64,000 nt of DNA from NCBI GenBank assembly GCA_032622095.1, contig CP136061.1:235555815-235619814 (forward strand), given 5' to 3'. The position numbers and the translations under genes were made by a program. The DNA is from Siphonodentalium dalli. Taxonomy: Eukaryota > Mollusca > Scaphopoda > Gadilida > Siphonodentaliidae. Positions 34,484 through 47,197 of this stretch are shown piece by piece; position 1 is the first letter of the stretch; every line of letters starts with the position of its first letter. The notes under the pieces are model-generated. The model did no database searches. It worked only from the letters and a program-made list of their open reading frames with translations, and was not told the origin of the DNA.

Positions 34484-35111
34484 TCTCATATATATTTTTA
34501 AGACCTCTGTCTGTCTGTCTGTCTGTTTGTTTGTCTGTCATTAATACAAATCTACGATTCTCGACCGATCGGGACGAAACTTGGTACGTGTGTGTAGTTT
34601 GACCAGGCGGTCGTCTTTGTCGTATTGGCCAGTCAGTGCGACGCCCGTGCAGCGCATGCGCAGACGAGATCTCGGAAACGGATGGAGCTATCGACTTGAA
34701 ATTTGCTATGTGAATGTATCTTGCCCCGGATACGAATTTTATCGGGTCGCAGAGCCCGTGCAACGCCAGCTTCGCGCATGCGCAGACCAGATCTCGGAAA
34801 CGGGTGAAGCTATCGACTTGAAATTTCGTATGTGAATGTATCTTGCCCCGAATACGAATTTTATCGGGTCGCCGAGCCCGTGCGACGCCAGCTTCGCGCA
34901 TGCGCAGACGAGATATCGGACACGGGTGGAACTATCGACTTGAAATTTGGTATGTGAATGTATCTTGCCCCGGAGACGAATTTTATCGGGTCGCCGAGCC
35001 CGTGCGACGCCAGATTCGCGCATGCGCAGACCAGATCTCGGAAACGGGTGGAGCTATCGACTTGAAATTTGGTTTTTGAATAGCCCGGACAACGTCGGGC
35101 TCATCGGCTAG
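34484..35111 (+). mobile_element. Helitron 2 of a tandem array
   Basis: It starts TCTCATATATATTTTT directly after the CTAG of Helitron 1, with no base between, and ends CTAG at 35108-35111. It contains a CTGT run and four 122-bp units (markers at 34653, 34775, 34897 and 35019). Confidence 0.82.
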
Positions 35112-35778
35112 TCTCATATATATATTTTAAGACCTCTGTCTGTCTGTATGTCCTTTATAGAATCGAAAACGGGTTGACCGATCGAGACCAAACTTCCTAT
35201 CTAAAGGTAAAATACCACGGGAATCGTCGACGTCGCATTTTGGACAAGCTCTGAGCACCGATTCTCCACTCCCAATCATCAAAATCCACCGCAAACGCCA
35301 CTTCGGGGGTTAAGGCATTAACGATCTTTATATAAACCATATTCGGAGGTGTTAATGATTAACGCTCTTTATTACAATCGAAGCTGCTAAACGTAAAATA
35401 CGGATGCAAAACGAAACGCGGAATGCAATTATCTCGATTAAAAAGGCAGAATGGGTTGTTGTGCTGTCGTTTCGACCGATCGGGACGAAACTTGGTACGT
35501 GTGCGTAGTTTGACCAGGCGGTCGTCCTTGTCGTATTTGCGAGCCCGCGCGACGCCCGTGCAGCGCATGCGCAGACGAGATCTCGGAAACGGGTGGAGCT
35601 ATCGACTTGAAATTTGCTATGTGAATGTATCTTGCCCCGGATACGATTTTCATCGGGTCGCCGAGCCCGTGCGACGCAAGCTTCGCGCATGCGCAGACCA
35701 GATCTCGGAAACGGGTGGAGCTATCGACTTGAAATTTGGTGTTTGAATAGCCCGGACAACGTCGGGCTCATCGACTAG
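35112..35778 (+). mobile_element. Helitron 3 of a tandem array
   Basis: It starts TCTCATATATATATTTT directly after Helitron 2 and ends CTAG at 35775-35778, followed by T. The insertion therefore lies between a host A (33905) and T (35779), the Helitron target. It has only two 122-bp units (35564 and 35686) and about 300 bp of unrelated interior (35160-35455). Confidence 0.8.
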
Positions 35779-36319
35779 TAGGTATATATAAATACTCGAA
35801 TTGTCTATATACTTGCAGGCAGTATATACATGTACTCTAAAATGTACCCGGCAATAGCAATGCCAATGCCAATTCTGTTTTCAATGTTTCGAACAGATGT
35901 GAGATAAACGCTCTTTGTTCTTACCATATATAAGGAACACACAAACGAATCGTTAATACTTCCGATGGCAGATCTGTCCTCCCTATTTGGTCGAACAAGG
36001 TGTATTCAGGAATAATTATGTGTTCTGTTTCACAGAAAATAATTCAGTGAATGAAATGAATAGGTAAATTGCATGTGTTTTGTTTGGATTTGGTAGCATA
36101 TCGGTAATCTGCATGGGTGACGTGTGCTGATAATCAACGATCGTGCCAGGCAGCAGTCTGTGGGCAAAACGCTTTCCTCGATCTCAAATATTGCTGTCAA
36201 TCTCTCTCTTGGATAAACGGAGGCGATGACAAGAACCGGAAATGATGACTGCACGCATGCTCTCGTGCGATGTCATCAGAGAACGAGATAACGCGAAATC
36301 AGCGCCGTATATGACACAA
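35779..36319. other. Spacer with no recognisable gene
   Basis: Nothing identifiable by eye. Confidence 0.45.
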
Positions 36320-36375
36320 GAAAACCATAGTCAGAAATGGTAACGCCCTCAAGATCATATTATTAGCCATCTATA
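36320..36375. repeat. End fragment of dispersed family F
   Basis: 'aaaaccatagtcagaaatgg' and the following bases match 58291-58340 directly. Inverted matches are at 50242-50292 and 62280-62331. A further piece of the same family ('atcggggtcgcactacaact' with flanks) is at about 37735-37855, so this copy may be split by 36375-37735. Confidence 0.7.
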
Positions 36376-36735
36376 CAATTTAACAACTTTAATGTGGTGA
36401 TTGTGAAAAATATGTATATAGGTAACGCCTATATGTAGTTGATCGTATGTGATATTTTTTTCCAATTTCATTTGAAATAGTGGTCTAAGTGGCCCATGAA
36501 ATAGCATGCAGATTAATAATCGGGCAAAAATTGGCGATCTTCGTAACATGGTTAAAGTACGAGCACGTTTCTAATCACATTTAGTATCCAATTACGCAAA
36601 TACCGAGTATGTTTTAATCACATTTAGTCCACCACCTCCTGCGACAGGGTCAGATATACTTGCCAATATACACCATATAGGAGGGCGTAATGCTGATCTA
36701 AGAATGGCCTCAGGTACTGCACTCCTGATATGACC

Positions 36736-37095
36736 TCTCATAAGGATTAATTAAAATTGTACCTTGATTGTTAATTAAAATATCGTCCCATGAGGGTTTA
36801 TAAAAATATGGACCCATGGGGTGGGGGGGGGGGGGGGGTAATTGAAATATAGTCCCATTAAGGTCAATTAAAATAGGCTAACGTGACTTAATTAAAGAAT
36901 AAATATGTGGTCCCATTATGAGGGCTAATTAAAATTAAAATATGGTGTCATCAGTGTTGATTAAACTACGGTCCCACTAGGGTGAAATAAAATATAGTCC
37001 CACGAGGGTCAATTAAAATATGGTCCAATGAAGACTAATTATAATATGCCCCTCCCCCATGAGGATCAATTAAAACATGGGGGGGGGGGGTAATT
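36736..37095. repeat. About 30-bp degenerate minisatellite with G runs
   Basis: Variants of ggtcccatgagggtcaatta plus aaatat are repeated about ten times, with two long G runs (36823-36838 and about 37079-37090). Confidence 0.8.
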
Positions 37096-38286
37096 TCTGA
37101 ACATTCTTCAATTCATATAGGATTCTGATATATCATCGGTACACATAAATAAAAATGATGTTTAGAATTAGACCACATTGTATGTTAAACAACCAATGTG
37201 AAGGGTTAGTGTTGGAACTTCTCTTATTAACATCTCTATTCACAGCTCCGATATATTCCACATACAAAGAAATGAAAAGTCAATATTTACAAACAGCATG
37301 AAGGAGTAGCATGGGAATTGGTTAATAATTACCATCCCAATTCATTTAGAATATAACATGCCGATATTTGTCGCGTATAACTAAATGAAAAAGTTCACTA
37401 AACGATATTAAATAACATGTTAAACACCGATATAAACAAACACCTCGTAGGATACATGTTCGAATTAAATTTCTTATATAATCGTCAAATCCCCGTGCAG
37501 TATAATAGTAGATAGCATTCCGATTTATGTCACGTGAAAATAAACGAAAGATGTTCAAATAACAATGCAACAAAGCAGGTTAAAGAACAACAGAAACACA
37601 TAACGCGCAGCGCGCTAATGTTTAACACGCCGAATTCCCGTTAGAATTAATCGCCTTGCACTTCTTGGCATGCGAATACCAAACCATGGGTCAATCATGA
37701 CATGCTCAAGAGACACCCGCTGAATGAAATAATAATGTGAACAACAATAAACGATATTGAAATTACCAACTACTCCTTTTATCGGGGTCGCACTACAACT
37801 TTTAAAGCGTCCCAAAAATCCCAATTTCTATAAATAAAAACCTCATGCGCCCATAGAATACCAAGAAACTGTAGCTGATAAAGATCAAATCACGGGAAAC
37901 ATTTTCACTATACATGCACGTTGGAGTTCTTCTGTGCAACTGTCGCAAACATGCAACTCATATTGTATTTTGTGCAAAAAAATTTGGATCTGAAATTGAG
38001 TCTTGTATATGGTGATCACTAATTTAGTTACATGTAATACTGATCACGATGTCTTTTTTCACAACAATTGCACGGCATTCTTTCCGATTTCTGAATGCAA
38101 CAACAGCACACATGGTAGGTGCTCCATCTGACCACATGCATTGTGGATAATTTGTAGATCATGCCATAATCTCTACTCTGTCTAACGCCCGTAGAGATCA
38201 TATCCCACCAGTTCAAATTTGGGAACTCTTTTGAAAGAGAACCTTATAAAGTCAAAACAATAACGCGGGGGATATATATATTTTGT
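37096..38286. other. Spacer with no recognisable gene
   Basis: Apart from the family F fragment at about 37735-37855, nothing is identifiable. Confidence 0.45.
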
Positions 38287-38673
38287 ATTACCTGTTGCTT
38301 AATATCTTATTCATCAGTAGGCAAGGTTCAAGCTCGAGATTACATCATTGAAGGTACTTTATGTGCAATTTTTTGCGCCACTTACAATCATGGAATTTCT
38401 CCAGCGAAATTAATTCAATTAATGGGACCACTCACTCCATACTTTGAAGTAGATTATCGTTTGTCAGAGAAGAGATTCATGGCTTGGTCTAGCTAATTTG
38501 TTGACCATCTTCCTTCACATGCAGCTAGGTGGTTAACGATCACCCTCAAATTGAACCAGGATCATGTTCGGCCCCTGTCGCCCAGGTATATTCATATTGA
38601 TGGAATGGAATGGCCAATTGAATGTTTTACTATAAGCTATATAACGCAGATATATTATATATGTGTAATATAA
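38287..38673 (+). pseudogene. Unidentified coding-like remnant
   Basis: One plus-strand frame is open for about 128 codons except for a single TAA at 38494. It reads with unusually protein-like composition: 'EGTLCAIFCATYNHGISPAK', 'LIQLMGPLTPYFEVDYRLSE', then past the stop 'FVDHLPSHAARWLTITLKLN'. 'cttattcatcag' (about 38306-38317) could be a splice acceptor. The family is not recognised. It could be a decayed transposon gene (the spacing of hydrophobic and tryptophan residues is a little gag-like), a host exon with an error, or chance. Confidence 0.3.
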
Positions 38674-39790
38674 TATCAAAGTCACAGGGCGAGATAAACT
38701 AATCACTATATAATACCGTAGTATATAGGAAATTTAACAGAACTTCATGCGTGCGACTGTTTTTGTCCTCGAAAAATTTCTTCGAGATGACGATGTCCAC
38801 TAAATTAATTTCGACGACGATTTTCAATCTCTTGATGAATTTGGCATGCCATAAACCAATCCATCATACGTCACGGCACTGAGTGTTTCATTAGGTTTTT
38901 CAATCAAGTTGATAATTCGAGCGCCAATCGATCGCATCCATCTTCGGGCGCTGTCTGGATATGTGTTATTTGCACCGTTCCAATTCCCGGGCGTTCCGAA
39001 TGACAAATGGAACACCCTTGCAGACGAAATGGCGATATTTTATATACGCTCTGAATTTTTATATAGTCTTTTTTTATATTCGGCACGGAACCGCGCCATT
39101 GGGTTTACATATAAAATGACATAAAAAATTGGCTGCGGAACTCCGATTAAAATAATCGACCCACGTTTCCGTCGATGGCGTTTGACTCCGTATCAGTGAC
39201 GTCTATCTCCTGGCTACTATAATGTACCTCTGACAATTTTTTTACTGATAATCCGACAAGTTGTTTCAACTTACATAGACTTATATACCAATACAGAGCC
39301 AGATCTAGAACAGCACACATTTTCTCCTGGCTACACAGAGCTATGGACAAATTTTGACCTGTTCAGTTTTCGACTTATACATGTACCTATATATAGGCGG
39401 ATAAACCGATTCAAATATTACCAATGCATACACATAAATTTATAGTGTGGTCTCTCTTCTCTGAGCTTTCAAAGTATATATTTTGTGAGAGTTCACTTAA
39501 CGATGATTCAATCACTATAATTAATTACCTTTCTCTCAGTTTTTCAACACGCTATATATAACAAGGACAACAAATGTTATACTTTAATAGAATAGTCCAA
39601 CGTTTGGCTGTAGTTTGTGTTTATATTCAATTAAAGGCGGGTATATGCATGTGGCATATATGATATGTCTCGTACATGGATAGCTGTATAATACAATCAC
39701 ATTACTTATATAACCAGCAACAACACACTCAATTAATGGTTATATAGGTCCTATCACTATAGTTCAAAATTCCTTCTACGTCAACCAGCT
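38674..39790. other. Spacer with no recognisable gene
   Basis: No supported feature. Confidence 0.45.
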
Positions 39791-40283
39791 AGTGAAATCG
39801 GTAGGGATAATACTGGTTTACGTCGAAGTACGGTTGCCTTGCTGTTCTATAGCGGACTTTACGTCCTGATCCAGTGGCGGGATTTTTCGTCAATTTTAAT
39901 CGGCTTAATCAAATAAATCAATACAAAATGTCACCTTTATCGGAAAGAATGATATTTTACGGTCATAATGATGGGTTATAATCTAATGTTAAAATTGTTC
40001 CGAAGTTCGCGAGGTCAAATGAGTTCGTACTCGTTTGACACCATGTAAACATTGTGATAAAATATATTTTTCACATTAAATTACTACATTACAACTCTTG
40101 TGGAGTTCATAACAAATATATGTTTTCTATAATAAATGAGGTTACTTTCACATTTGCGACATTTTATTACTGTCATATATAGGTGATATTAGGTGAGCGG
40201 GTGATTTATGCTTATATTCCGCTATATAAAAATAAGGCAACCGAACATCGAAGTAAACCAGTATTATCCCTACTGATTTCACT
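39791..40283. mobile_element. 493-bp MITE related to the element at 6960-8306
   Basis: The terminal inverted repeats are about 50 bp (agtgaaatcggtagggataa on the left; the inverted right end differs at a few positions). The interior aligns with the 1347-bp element: 'tcggaaaga...tcataatg' (about 39938; 7140), 'gttcgcgaggtcaa' (40005; about 8014) and 'gagcgggt' (40195; 8207). It lacks the middle of about 800 bp. The termini differ from those of the longer element. No clear target duplication was found. Confidence 0.75.
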
Positions 40284-40422
40284 GGTTTTCGTCGAAAGAA
40301 ACTTAGACTACTATAATTATGTCAACCGACGTTTCCATCTTGAATCGTGACAAATCGAGACATTATCGTGTGTAGTTAACCCTCGCTATACTAAAGCATC
40401 ATTAATGAGTAGTTATCACATA

Positions 40423-40487
40423 GGAAATGTTTGGATAATAAGTTCAACACACAGGTCGTTTGTTTAACTTATTATCTAAACATTTCC
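40423..40487. repeat. Palindromic hairpin with ggaaatgttt ends
   Basis: ggaaatgtttggataataag pairs with cttattatctaaacatttcc; the centre is about 23 bp. A related arm plus a poly-C run is at 56038-56090. Both are followed about 130 bp later by a 'gggagaatc' block, so they are probably one fold-back family. Confidence 0.8.
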
Positions 40488-40499
40488 CTCAATAAATAT

Positions 40500-43400
40500 G
40501 GCTCCTTCTGCACTTTTATCTATCTGTCGTCTACTTTTATCACATTAACATGCATTTAAATAAATAATAGAGTATTCCGATGAACACTATTTAACCGACT
40601 GGGAGAATCTATGTATTATAGAAAGGGATACGCTTTGTGGATACATGATAGGTTCGCCGCCACTTTAAAACACCCCAGTGTGTGTGTAGCACTCGAAAAA
40701 GTCAACTGCATGCGGCCCATTTCAGTATAAGTTCGGCGCTCGCGACTGCGTGCAAACTCATGCTGCAGGAATTTGCACCTGGCGACTATAGTTTCAACAA
40801 GACAAGCGGCCAACTATACCTATTACCACATCGTCGTAATAATATGAAACTATCTGTAATAAGTGTCAATCACTTAATCCGTTCGTTCATTGAAACGCTA
40901 ATATAATGATAACATGACGCGTCAAACTCGAAGATGATCGTTCAGCGCGACAAAGAGCACACCTCGCGTGACAAGATAGGATGTCTACCTTTAATTGCCA
41001 TTCGAAACAAGATCCACCCCCGTCCGCGAAATGATGGATGGACTAATATTATGCAGTTTATAGTGCACAACGAACGGTGGTATTCAGACAATTTAACATA
41101 AGTATAGTTCGTGAACACCAAGACATATTTTAACCAGGCCAGTCTTTTACGATAACACAGGTCCGTCCATGATAGTTCATCAAATGTCACTGCATATTCA
41201 CTCTGTGTATAACCAAACCCGGCAATCGCGAATTGAGCAATAGAGACTGACTGGGGGAAATACAGATGTTTGTCCATCTGTTTTAGCAGTGATATTGTTT
41301 ACAATATCATTTGTTTTAGTAAACTAAAACACACAAAAAAGGTATATTGCCCAGACATCCAACAAATTGTTTCCCATCGGGGCATTCATTGTCCATTATG
41401 CTAGTTTCCGCTTCAACCATATACATGCGCTGCTGAAAGTGTTTTTTGATTATTGGGTTCATGGTAGTTTTGGTCATTATATATAGTTCATATCCCGATG
41501 TTGTCAGTTATATCGGTCGACAATAGACAGTCCGTAGCGTTGATTTCACGGGGCAAACATTCCACTGCATGTAGAAACCAATCACTCCATAGAATCAATT
41601 GACACACTTGCCCAGATTTGGCAATAAATTTGAAGTTTATAGTATGTGTCGCATAGCATAAAGAGAATGTCATTGCCATATATGCACATGCATGCAACAC
41701 CGGGTCGATTTATATCTGTATATGAATTATTGCTCACACATTGGCGACATCTTTTTGTGTCGCTATATGTATATAGATACATGCCATAAGTAACATTCAC
41801 GTTCAAACATGGAGAGATAAAAATCAACGTTTCAGAAAATCACCACATGACACCCAGTTTTATTTAGGGTACACCGATGAGTGGAACACCTTTTAAAAAT
41901 ACGCTTACCATTGCAGTTGAGACAACGGAACATCGAATGAAGAATCTATGGAAGCAGATACCATTTGATTAATTTTCCTATTACGTTCACATTGTGTAAA
42001 TCTCTATAAGACTATATATGGCCAATCAGATCAGGTGTAATACCCTGCAAGCAGCGGGTATGAAAACATTAGCAATTAGACCTCTGGAAACATTTAAATT
42101 ATGTGCAACCTACTTTGCTCATTGCAACGTTTGTTTTTCAGATGTATGACGCCGAAGTATCGTGGTTTAAATGAAGGATGAAATCACATGCAACGGCACG
42201 GATCCACTTAAGGAACTCATGCATGCATGGCGGTCCACTAACGGATAATAATATGCATGCACAAACCCGCGCTTTATGGGATTCGAACCAGCTTCGCCAT
42301 GGCTAATATACACAGTACAGACTGAAAGAAACGAGCCCCCATACCTTGACGGTCGCTCTCATCGGTTAATTTGCGTGTTATTCTATTTTCTGTCTGTGTC
42401 ATGTCATTCGACGATCTGCGCTGTCAGTATGTTGGCCAAATATCGCTGACGTCTTCACAATAACTTTAATCATGAAAATGACATAATGATACAGGCATTT
42501 ATCCCGTAAATGCCAGTTATACGACTCGCACCATTATTCGGCACGCAAGCTGATTGTAACTATAGCCATTTGGTGGCGAAATACGATCATATAGTCCCGA
42601 ATCACTTAATTGTCCATTGGAGGACAGAAGGTAAGCCGATATTCGAAGATACACTCACTCAACGGTTGACAACTGACATTGATTGGAGTTGAGTAAGGTA
42701 TGCGCTTTTAATTGTGGGTCACCTGATCTGTTTATCAATGTTTAGATGCAGCAAAGTTGCCCAATAACAAGCACTTTGAAGGATTTGACCACCCTGAAAC
42801 AAGAGATATACAATGTATATATGACCCTTAAATTGTAGATATTTCCCTATACTATATAGTGTATTTTAGCACTCGAATAGTTTTAATTAAATTAAATTAT
42901 TTTGTTTATAGTTCCCATTGACCATTTCAGGAAATGATTCATAATTTACTCGAGTTAGGAATACCGGGCATGTATTGTATTTAAAGGGACATGACTCATT
43001 AGATGTCTACGTAATTTGGAAGGCGGTATAACATTTGTTGATAAATACATGAAATATTGATATAAGGTCTGGTTTCATAATCACTGAAAAATACTTGCCA
43101 CTGTCTCAGAAATTTTCCAGCTGTTTAAAATGTTTGCCATTTAAATTGGCGATGTTCTAAGGTTAGTTTTGGCCATAAAGTACTTAAATATGACAATGGG
43201 TGGTGATTATATATTCTCATATTTTAGTATCTGTCAACTAAAAATTTAAGTTCCCTGTTTTTCGAGTGTCGTTGTTGTTTTTGGCATATCGAGCGGATAC
43301 GACCACATTTTACAAGGTGAATTTATGACACAAGAAACATTATAACGAAAAGGCAAGGTCCCTCTCAATTCTCGGTAAACTATTATATTAAAAACATGCA

Positions 43401-46035
43401 GTAAACGGATATGAGTACCGTCACAAAGTGTAAAATTGAAATAGATTCCTGTATTTCATGTTTTATGATTATTATATTGTATTGATTATTTTATATATTT
43501 TCGGCCATATTGGAAGAACTTTCAACTCTGTCACGTTTAGGATACCCTTAATTCAATCAGTTTAATTAGTCTTCCCGTGGCACAAAGAGTCCGTATACAA
43601 GAATATGTAGCATATTTATCAACCTATACCCCGGAACCGGACAGCGGTGTAAACAAAAAGCGAGCATAATTTGGACCTTCAAACAACCAAGTGCACTTTA
43701 AGACGAAATATTTGACTTCATAAATATAGGTAAAATATACATCATGCATACTTCAACATTATTTTACTCTTTATATCAATGTTCCGTCGTCCGCGTCATC
43801 TGTTTGGGGATGCCCATCAAGTAATGCATGTGCACACAAACATAGCTATGCTACAGCGCATAAGGCCGGCGAAATTCGCAATGGATTATCCAATATAGAA
43901 AAGTTTCGTTTTCGCGTATGCCATGATTCCTATTTGAGAACAAAATGTTACGTTCCAATGTAAATTAAAATGAACTGAAAACAAACTGCTGATGGGTGCC
44001 AGATTTTCAGGAACACAGTTGAAGTAACTTTGTTAGTGCTGATCACAGGCCATGTGTACCCTTCAGCACATTTGTGCACATGTGCACCTTTCAGCACTTC
44101 TTTTGGTGAGAATGACTACTTCAGCCATAGTTTGCTCCCTGACCTATATATCTTGTTTCTACAGTTCCCAGAATGTTCCAAGATGTTGGCACTATACCAT
44201 AACTGGTATATTGGTCTATATTAATCACTTGCTTGTAAATATATGTGCCTGTTTTTAACGAGAGCTGGACTGTCGCCCGGTGCATACCCTCACGTGATAT
44301 ACATGCAGCCAAACGTTGGCATATCCTTAAGTAGACCACTCGCGAGTCTCGATACATGGGTTCTTTGAACATCCTCACCAAATTATATAGGGATCCGATA
44401 ACCTATGGCTGATATCAGCTTGGATGGACGAACAATCAACATTACAAAGATATATAACTCTAGACTGGAAAATGCGAGTAACATCATTGGACATTTCTAT
44501 ATGTCCTCCTGATTACCAACATCCTTGTCAAATTTCATCGAGATCCTATGATCTATATGACTGATATCTATATATCACCATGGTTATGTTGTCTCGCTAT
44601 TTAAAAGTTATGTGATGCCTGTGGGCTATGTCGTATTGTTATGATGCTGGTGAGTCCTGCTGCATTTCTAGGATGCTGGTATTGTAAAATAATGATTTTA
44701 AGACAAGCAAAACATGTTTTCTGCCACAAATTACTAACAATTGCAGCGACGAGTCGAGCAGATCAAGTGGCCTCTCTGTATACATGTACATGTATGTAGG
44801 TGAACACCACAGCCTCCATAAATTAAATAGCACTGTTACAAAGGTTTGGTATAAACATTATTTAATTCATCCGAATATTACACGAATTTACATGATGTAC
44901 ATGTATGATATAAGTGTGATAGGGAAGAAAGTGATCTGGCATCAAGTGCTGGGCGCTTATATGGAGTCATCACCCCCTTGCATGCAAGGTTTACATGTTA
45001 CATGTTGAATAGCCACCGACAGCAATGCTTTCATCGTTGTTTTTATTTCTATTTCGGAAACATAAATACGTTTCTAGACAAACTTAGGGTACTCGTAATC
45101 AAATTATCTTCGAAACAGAGTAATGACACATGAACTTGGAAAAAAAAAACCATTTCACTCACGACGTTCGCCAAGTCCAATGTAGAACCGATCGTCAAGT
45201 ACAGTTGCCCACAAACAACTGAAGAATCGAAATCATTTGTCAGATCTTAACAAGGGACTTAATTTACGATTCACCTGTCGGCGAGATCAAAGAAATCGTT
45301 GATTAATGCTGACATTCCTTTTCGCTACCCATTCCGGTGCGCTCTATAATGTGACAGGAGAAATATATATATTCTAGGATACTTGGTCCTTAGGCGAGAG
45401 TTGTTGATGGCTTGATTCACAAAAAATATATAATAAATAAGAACTCACCCCATAAAGACGGTAGCGATTCCCTTTCTGATGCCGGATTCGGGGTCTGTAT
45501 TCCGGACGCTGGAGCTGTCTTTAAATTTCGTACCAATTCAATATAATGATTATACGTCTTAATAATATGTCATTTCTTTTACTAATTGTTCTATTTTTTT
45601 CACAATCTGTCATTTTAGCCTTATTCGCATCTGTGTGGGGATATTCTATCACTAGTAGTCAGTTTGTAATGTCTTCTTCGGCTGTATTCCTCGCTTTATT
45701 TCCGGATACCGCCTTTCTGTTGTGGAGTTTTCAGGATGTCAGTGTCTGATTTACGCTGGATGCCACAGGGTACTGTGGTAATGCATTTTGTTTTATTCTA
45801 CGTGATTCTTTTGCGTTAAAGTCTAATTTCACAGTGGCAAGATATATTTGCAATCCACCTGGTGGACACAACATGTTATATGTTATTGTTATGCAAGGTT
45901 GGACAACACAAAACGGGCCGCTGCCTGACTTCTTGATAAATAATGACCAGTGCAATGTACAATTTTGCAATATATCCTCATGCAAATAGGTTCATATATT
46001 GGACGTAAATATTCACATATATATAGGATATGAAA
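40500..46035. other. Long stretch with no recognisable gene
   Basis: About 5.5 kb with no domain-bearing frame, no long inverted repeat and no tandem array that stands out. Short exons of a host gene cannot be excluded without transcript data. Confidence 0.4.
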
Positions 46036-46039
46036 TGAG

Positions 46040-46118
46040 TGTTTCTCTCATATGATATTTATGAAACGAGTCTAAGAAAATTCGTGACGAGTTTCATAAA
46101 TATCATATGAGAGAAACA
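46040..46118. repeat. Near-perfect palindrome
   Basis: The 27-bp arms tgtttctctcatatgatatt... at 46040-46066 and 46092-46118 are exact complements. The loop is 25 bp. The adjoining 'cgaattacatattctattta' (about 46121) is repeated at about 46356, suggesting a larger degraded element. Confidence 0.85.
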
Positions 46119-46129
46119 CGAATTACATA

Positions 46130-47197
46130 TTCTATTTATCATATGACACCTATAAATTGATTATGATGTCCAAAACGCACACAAATCACTAAATAGCTAT
46201 ATGACATCGGCAGCAAAAGGTTAATGTGACGTCACTTCGTTGCACCGGGAGCCCAATTACACCTGGTGAACTAGCAGAAATAATATGCACGCGAAGATAT
46301 AGTGCGCTATTCTGTTCTCAGTTTGTGACATTATATCGTATGTTTATTAGATAAATACGAATTACATATTCTATTTATCGTATAACAGTGTCCAAAACTA
46401 TATTATTTCAAGATTATAATTGCGAGAAATTCGGCATCGCGTTGATTCGTGTATTTGACGCGCACGAATTTGACCTGCATTTAGTCAGAGATGCGGCTCG
46501 GCCCCGGCTGCCATTCAGCCAATCAGAACACACTTTTTGTCAACAAACCAATTAAATTATCGGAAGGTGATATGAATTAGTAATTGATATGAAATTTATT
46601 TATGACATAGTTTCCCACGTAATAATGATTGAGTCATATGATAAATGTTTATATTGGACGGATTTGATTCTAAAATAAGCCCACAATGGCGCGGGTCGCA
46701 GTGAAACACATTATAAAGAGCGCGAATCTGCATGGAGAGTCGTGTCGACGAAAAAGGTACATTTAAAAAAATCGCGTTTTACGTCCACTTTTATTTTTTA
46801 GCGCGCTCGGTTTATTGAGGTTAAATAATGCCAATATGAGCGTATTTCGCTCACAAAAATACACCCGTTATGTGCTTAAAAATATTTTCACGAGAACAGG
46901 CTGATATTAATTTAGACAATAGAAATGATTCGTTCCGGGGCATATAACACACGTAGCCATGTCCGTTGAATCTTTTTGTACGACGGCTGAAATATAAGAC
47001 ATTATTTTATTTATCTGGAAAAGTTCTCAATATATTTAGATAATTCTCTCGAAATTTCGAGATAAATTAGGATAACTTCTCAATGCTTTGAGATAATGCA
47101 TATATAGGAGAGGTGAGGTGGTGCCAAATTCGTTCAGTATTACAAGCGCAAATGTGGTTAATGGTCGAATTGCCCATTTCACCTCTCCTCACAGTTA
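46130..47197. other. Spacer with no recognisable gene
   Basis: No gene. Its only structure is a short inverted repeat (gagaggtgag near 47109 against ctcacctctc-like near 47180), directly before Helitron 4. Confidence 0.45.

Noticed and set aside
33980-35746. Many frames of 70-142 codons on both strands in the Helitron array
   Set aside because: The 122-bp GC-rich unit lacks stops in several frames. The frames do not keep phase between units and have no Rep or helicase motif.
42240-42310. A tRNA-like B box (ggttcgaatcc on the minus strand near 42283)
   Set aside because: No A box at the proper distance and no cloverleaf stems could be drawn. A SINE head is possible but unsupported.
45546-45749. 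A 67-codon frame with a hydrophobic N-terminus that could be a small membrane or secreted peptide
   Set aside because: AT-rich DNA gives hydrophobic frames by chance. No repeat of the frame, no upstream signal and no relative is visible.
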